A stretch of 64,000 nt of DNA. It comes from Companilactobacillus kimchiensis (lineage in GTDB: Bacteria > Bacillota > Bacilli > Lactobacillales > Lactobacillaceae). The notes beneath the pieces were generated by a model. It had not been told where the DNA came from. It was given only the letters and a program-made list of their open reading frames with translations, and ran no database searches. The stretch covers positions 62,001-126,000 of the forward strand of contig NZ_JQCF01000001.1 in assembly GCF_001438805.1 (NCBI RefSeq), written 5' to 3'. The position numbers and the translations under genes are program-made. Within the stretch, counting starts at the first letter, position 1. Every line of letters begins with the position of its first letter. This document shows positions 1 through 8,241 of the stretch, one piece after another.

Positions 1-124
1 GATAACTACGATTGTTTTCCCAATTAGATATCGTTTGGCGAGATACATAAACCTTATCAGCCAGTTCTTCTTGAGAAAAGTGTTTCTGCTTACGATACTT
101 CTTAATCTGCTCATGAAGTTTCAT
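1..124 (-). CDS. XRE-family transcriptional regulator (N-terminal part only)
   Basis: The visible 41 residues start MKLHEQIKKYRKQKHFSQEE and continue with a helix-turn-helix containing VYVSRQTISNWE, the standard Cro/CI-type recognition helix. The rest of the gene lies beyond the left edge. A GGAG ribosome site precedes the ATG at 124. The wording ADKVYVSRQTISNWENNRSY is typical of small Firmicutes regulators that carry C-terminal membrane segments, but that part is not visible, so the target and effector are unknown. Confidence 0.85.
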   Translation of the reverse strand, partial: MKLHEQIKKYRKQKHFSQEELADKVYVSRQTISNWENNRSY

Positions 125-211
125 TATTCATATCTCCTCGACTTCCATTGTAAATTACGACTTCAAAAGAAACTATCAAATGTATTTTACATTAAGGTTA
201 TTATTTAATAA

Positions 212-225
212 TATAACGACGTTAC
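212..225. promoter_or_regulatory. Candidate operator, TAACG-N-CGTTA dyad
   Basis: The 14-mer TATAACGACGTTAC lies about 90 bp upstream of the XRE start at 124. Its reverse complement recurs at 31533-31546. The core TAACG-A-CGTTA is an 11-bp palindrome with one central base. This could be the operator of the partial regulator, but the link is inference from position only. Confidence 0.25.
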
Positions 226-245
226 GATAATTATTAATCTCAATA

Positions 246-292
246 GAAAAACAGTAGCAACCTGATTAACTGAGGTCACTACTGCTTTTTTA
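246..292. terminator. Bidirectional rho-independent terminator
   Basis: An interrupted stem pairs CAGTAG..ACCT with AGGT..CTACTG and is flanked by an A-run on the left and TTTTTT on the right, so it can work on both strands. On the minus strand it ends the HAD phosphatase transcript that stops at 329. Confidence 0.7.
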
Positions 293-328
293 ATATTAAT
301 CGCTTGGTCTACTTTAATTTCAAAAATA

Positions 329-1150
329 TCATAAAACAAATTTATTAATAACCTCAGCCAAAGCATCATGGTTATTATCAGCTTCAGTCACATACTTAGC
401 AATGTCTTTGACACTATCAATACCATTACTGACACTAACTGGTAAACCAACAACTCTAAGCATTGGTAAATCATTACTATTATCACCAGCCGCAATTATT
501 TCTTCTGGTTTAATATCCAACAATTTCCCTAATTGAACTGCGGCACTCCCCTTATCAATCCCTGCTGGATTAAATTCTACATAACGTCCAGATGAATAGG
601 CAACGGTCAATTTAGAAGCATCGACCTGTGACTCAACAACTGCACGCATTTGTTTACGCTCATCAATTGTCGGTAAGGCCATGATAACTTTCATAACGTT
701 TTGATCTTTAAATTGGTCAAAATTGTCGTTTTCCATGACTTCAAAAGAAACTCCACGATTTTTTAAGTAATTAGAATCATCGTCAATAGGATGATAAATA
801 TACAATTCATTCTGAGTATATACATGTGTTGCAGCCTTAGGATTAGCCACTCCAGCTGCAAAAACTGCTTTAGCAATGTCAAATGGCATAGCATTAACAG
901 CCACTGGACGGTTATCCTTATTTTCAACGATCAACCCGCCATTATAAGAAATTGAATATTGATTTGGTTGATCACGTAAGTGCATTGTCTCTAAATCATT
1001 TTGAAATGAGGCATAACCACGACCAGAATTTGGAACAAAATAAACACCCTTAGCTGTGGCTTCTTGAATCGCCGCAGCATTTTTCTTTGATAAACTGCCA
1101 TCATCGTTCATTAAAGTTTCATCAAGATCACAAACAATCATTTTATACAT
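329..1150 (-). CDS. Cof-type HAD-superfamily sugar-phosphate phosphatase
   Basis: A 273-residue cytoplasmic protein of the Cof/YidA-like (subfamily IIB) HAD hydrolases, which dephosphorylate sugar phosphates or flavin-type substrates. Motif I is VCDLDETLM near the N terminus (nucleophile Asp and acid/base Asp). Motif II is the Ser/Thr in VPNSGR. The C-terminal motif III/IV is KGSAAVQLG followed by GDNSNDLPML, and the C2B cap lies between. The start was set at ATG 1150 because GAGGAG sits just upstream; a longer reading to 1201 adds residues that do not belong to the family. The exact substrate cannot be read from sequence. Confidence 0.9.
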   Translation of the reverse strand: MYKMIVCDLDETLMNDDGSLSKKNAAAIQEATAKGVYFVPNSGRGYASFQNDLETMHLRDQPNQYSISYNGGLIVENKDNRPVAVNAMPFDIAKAVFAAGVANPKAATHVYTQNELYIYHPIDDDSNYLKNRGVSFEVMENDNFDQFKDQNVMKVIMALPTIDERKQMRAVVESQVDASKLTVAYSSGRYVEFNPAGIDKGSAAVQLGKLLDIKPEEIIAAGDNSNDLPMLRVVGLPVSVSNGIDSVKDIAKYVTEADNNHDALAEVINKFVL

Positions 1151-1309
1151 ATATAAAATTCTCCTCAATTTAAGCTTATCTGAACACCTTATCGAAGACA
1201 TCAGACAAATGCAACCGCTTTAACCTCGTAATAGCAAGAATTGATCTCAGTGACACACACTTAATCTTGTATTAAAGTATCCCTATTAATCTAAAAAGTA
1301 GGTGTTAGG

Positions 1310-1456
1310 ATGAAATATATTATTTTCTGCTTAGAGTTAATTGCCATCTTTCTGTGGTTAAAGTTTGGAACGACATCAATTTTAACTGGTGTAATTGGAG
1401 TGGCCATTATAATTATTATTTCCCAAGGATTACATTCGCTTCTAAAAGCACGTTAA
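1310..1456 (+). CDS. Small membrane protein, 48 residues
   Basis: ATG at 1310 follows an AGGTG ribosome site and opens a 48-codon frame starting MKYIIFCLELIAIFLWLKFG, with two hydrophobic stretches (about residues 3-17 and 23-40) and a basic tail LLKAR. The composition fits a two-helix membrane peptide. It stands alone between two minus-strand genes. No family is recognised and no function is proposed. Confidence 0.5.
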   Translation: MKYIIFCLELIAIFLWLKFGTTSILTGVIGVAIIIIISQGLHSLLKAR

Positions 1457-1469
1457 AAAAGAATCTTAA

Positions 1470-1895
1470 CTAACCTCTATTATCTTCATCAACCATTGAA
1501 ACACCATAACTACCTGTATAGTTGGCATAATTTTTTACCTCAATGCCATGTTGTTTCATATTCTCAAGATTAACAACATTAACATTGAGCGGTTTGAAAT
1601 ATTGGTTCTCACCGACCTTCCACCAGTTCTCACCATTAATTTTGACACGTTGAGCATACCAATGCGTTATCGTCTGTTCATCATGAATAGCCATGGTTCG
1701 ATTAGTCTTGTGCATCTTATTATCCGTTAATTGATAAACACGTTGTTTTTCAGAATCACCTTTATTATCTAGCGATACAACAATCGTTCTAATTTCTGTT
1801 GAAGCTGAATCATTAGTAACTGCTAAAATATTATTACTTGTGCCTACAATTGCGAAACTGATACCTAATAAAGCTGCAATAATTAATTTCTTCAT
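1470..1895 (-). CDS. Secreted SLAP-like surface protein
   Basis: A 141-residue protein with a Sec signal peptide starting MKKLIIAALLGISFAIVG and likely cleaved after NNILA, followed by one module of the kind found in lactobacillus S-layer attachment (SLAP) proteins: a short beta region, a W-Y-A-Q segment and a final WWKVGENQYFKPLNV strand. Such modules bind cell wall polymers non-covalently. There is no LPXTG motif. The start at 1895 is preceded by a TGGGG ribosome site, also used by the SLAP genes at 6849 and 18781. The C-terminal tail ends VSMVDEDNRG and is unlike other copies. The exact role is unknown. Confidence 0.7.
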   Translation of the reverse strand: MKKLIIAALLGISFAIVGTSNNILAVTNDSASTEIRTIVVSLDNKGDSEKQRVYQLTDNKMHKTNRTMAIHDEQTITHWYAQRVKINGENWWKVGENQYFKPLNVNVVNLENMKQHGIEVKNYANYTGSYGVSMVDEDNRG

Positions 1896-2036
1896 TGGAT
1901 TACCCCATAGTTTTTTGATGTAATATTCAATTAAGTATAACAAAAAGATTTACCCAATCTTGCTACTAATTGCTTATGATTTCAGAATAGAATATTATTA
2001 AATTAGTTCATTAATAATATTGGAAGGATGATAAAT

Positions 2037-3026
2037 ATGTATACAGCTTCAGATAAACGTTATTCGAATGGTTTGGTCCGTCATGCCGGAAAAAGTGGCT
2101 TAATGTTGCCCCCAATCTCCCTTGGACTATGGAGACATTATGGTAGTGCCGATTCTTTTGGCGACCGCCGAAAGGTTATTCTTCACGCCTTTGATAAAGG
2201 TATCTTTCATTTTGACAATGCTAATCACTATGGTGATGGTGACCTTGGCAGTTCTGAAAAATTGCTTGGTCAAATTTTAAATAGTGAATTAAAATCATAT
2301 CGTGATGAATTGGTGATCTCAACCAAAGCTGGTTATGAAATTCATGACGGCCCTTATGGAACAGGAACTTCTAGAAAATCTTTACTCCAAGGAATCGATG
2401 GTTCACTAGAACGTTTAAATTTAGATTATGTCGATATTTATTATGCTCACCGTTATGATGAAGCAACTCCGGTTGAGGAAACTGTCCGTGCCTTGGATGA
2501 TATTGTTAAATCAGGTAAAGCTTTATACGTCGGTGTTTCTAACTTTGAAGCTCCTCAATTAAAAGAAGCCATCACGCTATTCAAAAAATTAGGGACACCA
2601 TTCGTTTTGAATCAAATGAGTATGAATATATTGAATAACCATGTTGAAAATAGTGGTATTACTGACATTCTCAAGACTAACGGCGCCGGAGCCATTGCCT
2701 ATGGTCCCCTTTCTGAAGGTTTGTTGTCCGATCGTTATCTCGATGGTATTCCCGATAATTTCAGGATTCACCCTACTAACAAATACCTATTTGATAACGG
2801 TAAAGCCGCTCTAGTTAAAAAGTTAAATAATCTTAACGAAATCGCTAAAAATCGTGATCAAACTCTCAGTCAAATGTCATTGGCTTGGTTATTAAGAGAT
2901 CCCGTAGTTGCCAGTGTAATTATTGGTACAACAAGTATTGAACATTTAGATGACAATTTGAAAACTCTTGATAATTTACAATTTAATTCTGATGAAATTA
3001 AAAAGATTGATGAATTACTCAAATAA
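2037..3026 (+). CDS. Aldo/keto reductase, YghZ/Gpr-like
   Basis: A 329-residue NADPH-dependent oxidoreductase. The N terminus starting MYTASDKRYSN and the block LPPISLGLWRHYG closely resemble YghZ (L-glyceraldehyde-3-phosphate reductase) of the AKR14/Kv-beta group. Catalytic residues are visible: Asp and Tyr in FDNANHYGDGD, Lys in ISTKAGYE and His in YYAHRYDE. The cofactor loop IGTTSIEHLDDN is near the C terminus. GGAAGG precedes the ATG at 2037. It is a single-gene transcript closed by a strong terminator. It probably detoxifies reactive carbonyls; the physiological substrate is not certain. Confidence 0.88.
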   Translation: MYTASDKRYSNGLVRHAGKSGLMLPPISLGLWRHYGSADSFGDRRKVILHAFDKGIFHFDNANHYGDGDLGSSEKLLGQILNSELKSYRDELVISTKAGYEIHDGPYGTGTSRKSLLQGIDGSLERLNLDYVDIYYAHRYDEATPVEETVRALDDIVKSGKALYVGVSNFEAPQLKEAITLFKKLGTPFVLNQMSMNILNNHVENSGITDILKTNGAGAIAYGPLSEGLLSDRYLDGIPDNFRIHPTNKYLFDNGKAALVKKLNNLNEIAKNRDQTLSQMSLAWLLRDPVVASVIIGTTSIEHLDDNLKTLDNLQFNSDEIKKIDELLK

Positions 3027-3071
3027 AAAAATGGAACTGAGAATTTAATAAAATTCTTAGCTCCATTTTTT
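3026..3071. terminator. Bidirectional rho-independent terminator
   Basis: A hairpin pairs AAAAATGGAactgAGAATTT with AAATTCTtagcTCCATTTTT around an AATA loop. It serves the plus-strand aldo/keto reductase and the minus-strand response-regulator operon, which converge here. Confidence 0.88.
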
Positions 3072-3083
3072 ATTCCAACATAT

Positions 3084-3833
3084 TCATCTTGATATACCTT
3101 CTTGAACCAATTTTACTAAAGTTCGACAAGCTAAGACCGAACTAGGAATCTTTTCTTCATCAATCATCGTCAATTCTCTGGTGTGCCTATTAATGGAACG
3201 AATATTATCGATATTAACGATATACGATTTATGACATCTAAAAAATATTTTGTTCTCGGTTTCAATTTTTTTAACTGTACTATAAAATTCAAATTGCCCA
3301 TTGATCAAATGAACAATCACTTTATGTGGTACTGGTGAACTTTCAAAAAATAAAATATCACTGATCTTGACCAATCGAAGATGATTGCCAGTTTTTATTT
3401 GATAATATTCTTCACTTTGTGATTCGTTTTCCTTAAATTGTCTGTTACAAGTAACAATAGCAGCAGTTATTCGTTTCTGAATCTCATTCGGAAAATCCTT
3501 CAAAATGTAGTCTAAAGCCTCAATTTGATATTTAAAAGTTAAAAATACCATTTCCGAATGTGTTGTAACGAAAACTATTTTACTATTGAAATGTTCCTGG
3601 CGAATTTTAGCGGCCAACTCAATACCATTCAAATCCGTTTTCAAATCAATATCAAGAAAATAGAGACCCTTATTGACATTATTTTTATCTAGATAATCCA
3701 AGATTTCCTGCGGATCATTTGTGGCTAATTTGATTTCCATGTCAAAATTCTCCATCAATAAATAACTACTGATATAACTGACTATCTCGGTCATTTGTTT
3801 AGCATTATCTTCACAAACAAAAATATCAATCAT
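3084..3833 (-). CDS. LytTR response regulator, AgrA/ComE-like
   Basis: A 249-residue two-domain regulator. The receiver (about 1-125) has the acidic pocket in IFVCEDN, the phosphoacceptor Asp in LYFLDIDL and the conserved Lys in DYILKDFP. The C-terminal LytTR DNA-binding domain (about 145-245) includes IKTGNHLRLVKISDILFFES, FYSTVKKIE and the FFRCHKSYIVNIDNI signature. This family reads out peptide pheromones in bacteriocin and virulence circuits by binding direct repeats. Its start overlaps the stop of the histidine kinase upstream (ATGA-type overlap), so they are translationally coupled. Confidence 0.93.
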   Translation of the reverse strand: MIDIFVCEDNAKQMTEIVSYISSYLLMENFDMEIKLATNDPQEILDYLDKNNVNKGLYFLDIDLKTDLNGIELAAKIRQEHFNSKIVFVTTHSEMVFLTFKYQIEALDYILKDFPNEIQKRITAAIVTCNRQFKENESQSEEYYQIKTGNHLRLVKISDILFFESSPVPHKVIVHLINGQFEFYSTVKKIETENKIFFRCHKSYIVNIDNIRSINRHTRELTMIDEEKIPSSVLACRTLVKLVQEGISR

Positions 3834-5113
3834 TCTTCATCCTCACCAATTCCGATGGTTATCTTCTGTAAGAAATATTCATCCATTTTCATAGTCTCTA
3901 ACATCAAATTATCATTTCGATTTATTATTTCGGTAAGATTGTTTAACCCTAATCCTCGATTAGCTCCCTTGGTCGAAAAACCCGCTGATTTCATTTTCCA
4001 AACTGAAATATCATTATTACGCAATGAGTTTTTAACAATAATTGTTATTTCTAAAGCAGTATTCATTATTCCCGTTTGAATACTGCCATTTTTTTGCCCA
4101 TTTGTTTCTTCAATTGCGTTATCCAGAATTATTCCAACGGCTAAAACCAGATCCAACGTATCAACACAAAAATCATCTATTTTATTTTTAGATTCAAACG
4201 ACACCTCTGTACCAATCATCTGAGCAGAATAAAGTTTATTAAAAAAAATACTTTTCAACTCCTTCACACCTATTTTACTCAAATCCTCTAATTTATACTT
4301 TTGACGTAACACCCTAGAAGATACAGGCTTTATGGCTTCACTATAGTAAACCTTTAAACCGCTTATATCATCCGTTTTAAGATATTCATCTAACGACAAT
4401 AAAATATTCTGATAATCATGTCTGAATTTTCTCAATTCATTATAGTGCTTTTCCATCTCATTAATATAACGATTATCGTTTTTAATTTGGGTTTCTTTTT
4501 TCGTTAAGAGAAACTGTTTTCTCAGTTCCCTTATTCGTGAAAAATGAATAGTTATTAAAATAATAGTTATTAATAATAAAATTACAAAGTTATAAATGAT
4601 ATTGTTTAATTTATTTCCTTGCATCGTTTCAGTAAATATTATTAAGCCACCTATGAGGATTAAAGTGCCAGCAGCAAGAAATACTTCATTTTTAGACAAT
4701 AGAAATTGCTTATTGAGTCTTTTTTCTCTAATTTTTCGGCAAACCAAATATAATATCAACGTCATAAAGAATGACAATGGAATAAATTCAATCAGATAGG
4801 GTAAATTTTTCTGAATTAGTAGGTTGATAATATCCACTAAATGATCGGTGATCACCTCAATAATATATACCATGGTGCCAATCACTATCGATATTTTAAT
4901 ATTGCGAGTCAGTATAATCAGATAAATTATATTCAATATCAAAATAGTTCCTACAAGAACCGATTGATTAAGGTTTGATGAAAAAATAGCCAATGGCATA
5001 TTAAATAATACAAAAAACAAATCAGCATACTTAATTCTAAAATCATTCAAAACAATCTTACAATTCAGAGCAAAAAAAAGTTCTTGGAATACTAACATCA
5101 TTACATTTACCAT
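3830..5113 (-). CDS. HPK10-type sensor histidine kinase, AgrC-like
   Basis: A 427-residue membrane kinase. About six hydrophobic segments fill residues 1-200, followed by a coiled-coil-like linker and the non-canonical HisKA motif RKFRHDYQN (phosphorylated His near residue 230). The ATPase core has the N-box ILDNAIEE and the G-box GLGLNNLTE. This is the peptide-pheromone sensor type (AgrC, ComD, PlnB). No AgrB exporter or precursor peptide is visible next to it, so the ligand may be encoded elsewhere. GGGGAG precedes the ATG at 5113. It forms an operon with the LytTR regulator downstream. Confidence 0.92.
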   Translation of the reverse strand: MVNVMMLVFQELFFALNCKIVLNDFRIKYADLFFVLFNMPLAIFSSNLNQSVLVGTILILNIIYLIILTRNIKISIVIGTMVYIIEVITDHLVDIINLLIQKNLPYLIEFIPLSFFMTLILYLVCRKIREKRLNKQFLLSKNEVFLAAGTLILIGGLIIFTETMQGNKLNNIIYNFVILLLITIILITIHFSRIRELRKQFLLTKKETQIKNDNRYINEMEKHYNELRKFRHDYQNILLSLDEYLKTDDISGLKVYYSEAIKPVSSRVLRQKYKLEDLSKIGVKELKSIFFNKLYSAQMIGTEVSFESKNKIDDFCVDTLDLVLAVGIILDNAIEETNGQKNGSIQTGIMNTALEITIIVKNSLRNNDISVWKMKSAGFSTKGANRGLGLNNLTEIINRNDNLMLETMKMDEYFLQKITIGIGEDEE

Positions 5114-5218
5114 TGACTAACTCCCCTATTAATCCATTTTATACAAGGATTATACCAAATATTCTAAAAACACTTTCTTATTTCTAATAAAACCAAAAGA
5201 ATATTGAATTTTTTTAAA

Positions 5219-5258
5219 ATAAAAAAGATACGTTAACGACTTAAAACGTATCTTTTAT
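5219..5258 (-). terminator. Orphan leftward terminator
   Basis: Arms AAAAGATACGTT and AACGTATCTTTT form a perfect 12-bp stem with a 10-nt loop; the minus-strand 3' side continues into TTTTTT. No annotated minus-strand gene lies just upstream of it, so either a short unannotated transcript ends here or it insulates the kinase promoter from antisense reading. Confidence 0.6.
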
Positions 5259-5362
5259 GACATCGTATTTCTAATATCTTTATATTTTGTAAAAAATAAG
5301 GTTCATAAAGATAAAAATTTCAATAATAACTGTTTTTTCAGGAATTTCTATCTCCGTTCAAG

Positions 5363-5389
5363 TCTTTAAATTGTCTTTAGAAATCTTTA
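5363..5389 (+). promoter_or_regulatory. Phased TCTTTA repeats, candidate LytTR operator
   Basis: TCTTTA occurs at 5363, 5374 and 5384, with the first and third exactly 21 bp apart, that is, on the same helical face. LytTR regulators usually bind such direct repeats. They lie about 75-100 bp upstream of the lipoprotein ATG. Assignment to the neighbouring regulator is inference. Confidence 0.3.
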
Positions 5390-5460
5390 TTATAGTTAAA
5401 AGTGCTGCTATTATTCTGTGTGAGAACCGAAATAAAAAAATTTAAGGAGGACTCAAGATT

Positions 5461-6039
5461 ATGAATCATAAATTAATAGGGACAATAAGCAGTATTATGG
5501 CAATTACTGTTTTACTTACGGCTTGCTCAGCTAATAATCATTCTTCAAAAGAATTAAAGGATACAACAACTAAAACTGAATCTGTTAAACCTGCTAAAAA
5601 GAACAAACCCAAGAAGAACACTAAAAAAGTGGCTTCCAAAAAAACGACCGACGCTACCGCTTCCCAAACATCACAAAATTCCGCAACAAATAATGATTCA
5701 CAACCTAAACAACAAGCAACAACTTCTACAGCTCAAAATAATCAGAACAAAACCCAGACTAATTCCAATCAACCAGCACAATCAGCAGCCATCATTACTA
5801 CTCCTGATCAAGCCGCCAGTTTAGTAGCACATTCCTATGGTAGCAACTCCCATGAGGCAATGAATGTCACTCAAGAAGCTGATGGTTATCACGTCTACTT
5901 TGACAGTGGTTCAACCAATCCCGTCGTTACAGTTGTAAAACCAAATGGTGATTTTTACGATGTTAATGGCAATATAACCAGTACTTATGCACACGTATCC
6001 GCTCCAAACGGTGGTGATGATACTCAATGGTCCAATTAA
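5461..6039 (+). CDS. Lipoprotein with low-complexity linker
   Basis: A 192-residue protein with a lipoprotein signal peptide ending in the lipobox LLTAC, so it should be lipidated at Cys21 and anchored on the outer face of the membrane. Residues about 30-115 are Lys/Thr/Gln/Asn-rich with no fold. The C-terminal 70 residues, from TTPDQAASLVAHSYG onward, form a small domain with the strands GYHVYFDSGS and PVVTVVKPNG, similar to lipoprotein domains common in lactobacilli but of unknown role. AAGGAGGA precedes the ATG. It is transcribed away from the two-component operon and could be its target. Confidence 0.8.
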   Translation: MNHKLIGTISSIMAITVLLTACSANNHSSKELKDTTTKTESVKPAKKNKPKKNTKKVASKKTTDATASQTSQNSATNNDSQPKQQATTSTAQNNQNKTQTNSNQPAQSAAIITTPDQAASLVAHSYGSNSHEAMNVTQEADGYHVYFDSGSTNPVVTVVKPNGDFYDVNGNITSTYAHVSAPNGGDDTQWSN

Positions 6040-6044
6040 TAGAT

Positions 6045-6073
6045 AAAAAAAGAGAGTCGAAATATCGATTCTC
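6045..6073 (-). terminator. Rho-independent terminator of the XRE gene
   Basis: Arms GAGAGTCGA and TCGATTCTC pair around AATA. The seven-A run on the left gives a U-run for minus-strand RNA, so it ends the regulator gene that stops at 6084. Confidence 0.78.
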
Positions 6074-6083
6074 ATTGATGAAA

Positions 6084-6392
6084 CTATTTAAGACTCATAA
6101 TTTTAAGAAAAATATCCGTATAACGTTTTCTTTCCTGATCATTTAATGAAAAGAATTCCTTAACAAATTGATTACCACGTTCATCTAATTCACTGTGCTC
6201 AAAGATGTCACCAAGTTTTAGACCTAGGACGGTTAAAATACTTTCAAGTCTTGAAATGGTAATATCGTCTCTATTACCTCTTTCTAACCGTGATATTAGA
6301 TCCACTGATACATTGGATTTTTTCGCCAACTGTTCAATTGTTAATCCCATATCCGTTCGTTTATCCCTAATAAATTCAAAACGCTTCGCCAT
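6084..6392 (-). CDS. XRE-family transcriptional regulator
   Basis: A 102-residue single-domain DNA-binding protein. The HTH covers about residues 5-60: FIRDKRTDMGLTIEQLAKKS, then NVSVDLISRLERG and RLESILTVLGL. The last 35 residues (ERGNQFVKEFF) are helical and may dimerise. The start at 6392 follows AGAGGTGAT; the longer frame to 6446 has no ribosome site. It stands alone between two secreted-protein genes, so its targets cannot be told from context. Confidence 0.85.
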   Translation of the reverse strand: MAKRFEFIRDKRTDMGLTIEQLAKKSNVSVDLISRLERGNRDDITISRLESILTVLGLKLGDIFEHSELDERGNQFVKEFFSLNDQERKRYTDIFLKIMSLK

Positions 6393-6848
6393 AGTTCTAT
6401 CACCTCTTATATCACATAATAATGGATTGATCAAAATTATTGTCATAGTTTTAATAAGATGTTTTCAAATAAACATTGCCAAAAAACTGTGTTTGCCCTA
6501 TTATTGAAAAGTACGTCGATCAATTCGAGTCTATGTTAATTGAATTATGATACTTTTTATTGGATTTTTTATTGAAGTATTGTTTAGGGTGGAATCAGAT
6601 AATTTAGTTATTGATTCAATAAACCAACAGTTCATTTTCTCTTTTGCATAAATCAATATATGTTTCGATACGTTCTTTAATCTGGTAGTTATTGAATGTA
6701 TTCCGACTACTTCTCTGAGTAGTCAAAACATCTGTAATATTGTCTATGCTCGTATTGTTATCGACGTACTTGACTACGTTGATACGTAGTCTTTTTTTAT
6801 AATTAATAATTTTATTTCTAATAAATTCTTTACAGGGGGAACTTTAAA
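6393..6848 (+). other. Long leader/intergenic region
   Basis: A 456-bp region without a convincing gene. The first half is AT-rich and featureless apart from a possible divergent promoter. The second half (6705-6798) contains two hairpins whose arms can exchange, and then the GGGGGA ribosome site of the SLAP protein gene. The region is unusually long for this genome, which suggests a transcribed, regulated leader. Confidence 0.5.
6705..6798 (+). ncRNA. Candidate transcription attenuator leader
   Basis: Hairpin 1 pairs GACTACT (6705-6711) with AGTAGTC (6718-6724). Hairpin 2 pairs GACTACG (6772-6778) with CGTAGTC (6785-6791) and is followed by TTTTTTT, a classical terminator. The hairpin 1 arms are also complementary to the hairpin 2 arms (GACTAC/GTAGTC), so an antiterminator fold is possible. 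The SLAP protein ATG lies 51 bp downstream and has no clear promoter of its own, apart from a possible weak TTGATA box inside hairpin 2. Confidence 0.4.
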
Positions 6849-8162
6849 ATGAATAAAAAAAGAGTCTTATTAGCCTCTACAATGGCTATTTTAATTGCAC
6901 CAACTGTCCTCGAAACAATCTCTAACCAAGTAACCGTTCAAGCCGCTCCAACTAACATAAGTGAAAATACAATCAACAACCCTATCGGTACCGTTGACTA
7001 TGGTGGAGCTGACGCAATTGACAGTAATGGTAATAAAACCGGTCTTTTTCTTTCCGGAAAATCATCTTGGAAATTAGGAGCCTCGGTTCTAATTAACAAT
7101 CAAAGATGTTACGCTATTGGCGTTAATACTTATGTTAATTCACAAAACATTACCATCACCGATGGTATGCCACCAGTCAATCCCTTCTTAGTCAAAGATA
7201 CTGACAACAATCAAACTGGTACACTTGGTTATGCGGTAAAAGTTGTCGACATGCATGGAAATCCTACCGGAGTTGTTCTGCCTGCAGGATCATCTTGGAA
7301 GTTAGGTAATCTGTATTCAATTAATGGAAAAACCTATTATCAAGTTGCTACAAATGAATACGTTGAATCCACAGTCGTCAAGGTTAACGACGTACCTGCT
7401 ACTGCCCCCTCTACCTCAGGAAACATGACTCCTGAAAATAGAACAATTGCCTTATCTAATGATTCTCAAGTTTTAGACGATAACGGTAATCCCACTGGAA
7501 AAACCCTTCCTAAAGATAGCTTCTGGCATACTGATCAGTCCAAATCAATCAATAACTACCGATACTATCGTGTTGCTACTAATGCTTGGGTTTCTATGGG
7601 TGGAGCATCTTCAGCCACTATTTTCGGTAACGGACCAATCTCCATTACTTTAACGACTGATACAACACTATACGATTCTTCAACTAACACCTTTACAAGA
7701 AGCCTACCAGCTGGTAGTTCGTGGAAAGCTTACAGCGCAGTTAAAAATCAAAATAATGAAATCTATGTCAAAGTATCATCTAATGAATGGCTCCGTTTAA
7801 CTGAGAAAAATCAATCTGGTGGCGCTTATACTATGGAGCAAATTGCTACCTATGGAGCTTCTTCGGAACCTGACTTTGCAACACACTACGCTCCAGCTGT
7901 CGCACTTACAGCCACTTTAAAGAATAACCAAAGTGTTTATGATACATCATCCAACTCTCTAACTAGAGCATTACCAGCTAGCTCTTCGTGGAAAATAACT
8001 AAAGTAGTACGTAATCAGAAGAATGAGTTCTGGGGACGTGTCTCAACTAATGAGTGGCTCTTAATAGATGCATCCAATCTCAATATGTCATACGGTGATT
8101 CTGATACGGTACCTAATGTTGCTATCAGTGAACCAACTTTCGCAACAAATATTACTAAATAA
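6849..8162 (+). CDS. Secreted surface protein with five SLAP-like repeats
   Basis: A 437-residue exported protein. The signal peptide starts MNKKRVLLASTMAILIAPTV and is probably cleaved after VQAA. Five modules of about 60-75 residues follow, each with D-x-x-x-N..T (for example DMHGNPTG), a LPAGSSWK-like core and a closing YYQVATNEYV-type strand; the last two (SSNEWLRL, STNEWLLI) are the most divergent. These modules resemble lactobacillus S-layer/SLAP domains that bind teichoic or neutral wall polysaccharides. No catalytic domain or LPXTG motif is present, so it is probably a non-covalent wall protein. A GGGGGA ribosome site and the candidate attenuator precede it. Confidence 0.85.
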   Translation: MNKKRVLLASTMAILIAPTVLETISNQVTVQAAPTNISENTINNPIGTVDYGGADAIDSNGNKTGLFLSGKSSWKLGASVLINNQRCYAIGVNTYVNSQNITITDGMPPVNPFLVKDTDNNQTGTLGYAVKVVDMHGNPTGVVLPAGSSWKLGNLYSINGKTYYQVATNEYVESTVVKVNDVPATAPSTSGNMTPENRTIALSNDSQVLDDNGNPTGKTLPKDSFWHTDQSKSINNYRYYRVATNAWVSMGGASSATIFGNGPISITLTTDTTLYDSSTNTFTRSLPAGSSWKAYSAVKNQNNEIYVKVSSNEWLRLTEKNQSGGAYTMEQIATYGASSEPDFATHYAPAVALTATLKNNQSVYDTSSNSLTRALPASSSWKITKVVRNQKNEFWGRVSTNEWLLIDASNLNMSYGDSDTVPNVAISEPTFATNITK

Positions 8163-8181
8163 TTAGATTTATCAACATTAT

Positions 8182-8220
8182 CAACGTTTCATAGTCTAAT
8201 CTGACTGTGAAACGTTTTTT
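8182..8220 (+). terminator. Rho-independent terminator
   Basis: Arms AACGTTTCA and TGAAACGTT flank a 16-nt loop and are followed by a T-run. It ends the SLAP protein transcript. Confidence 0.88.
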
Positions 8221-8241
8221 ATTAAAGCCTAGGGGAGAAAC

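Larger units (their letters stand above)
5114..5460. other. Divergent intergenic region, no gene seen
   Basis: This 347-bp AT-rich gap separates the divergent kinase operon and the lipoprotein gene. It holds a perfect 12-bp stem terminator (5223-5256) that points leftward, three phased TCTTTA repeats (5363-5389) and the AAGGAGGA ribosome site of the lipoprotein. I searched it on both strands for a pheromone or double-glycine peptide and found only frames of fewer than 20 codons without ribosome sites. Confidence 0.6.

Noticed and set aside
5223-5256. TACGTTAAC as a PlnC-type pheromone box
   Set aside because: Only one copy exists and it forms the arm of a perfect terminator stem, so a direct-repeat operator is not supported.
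5114-5460. Search for an autoinducing peptide gene next to the AgrC-like kinase
   Set aside because: Both strands hold only frames shorter than 20 codons, none with a double-glycine leader or a ribosome site at a proper distance.
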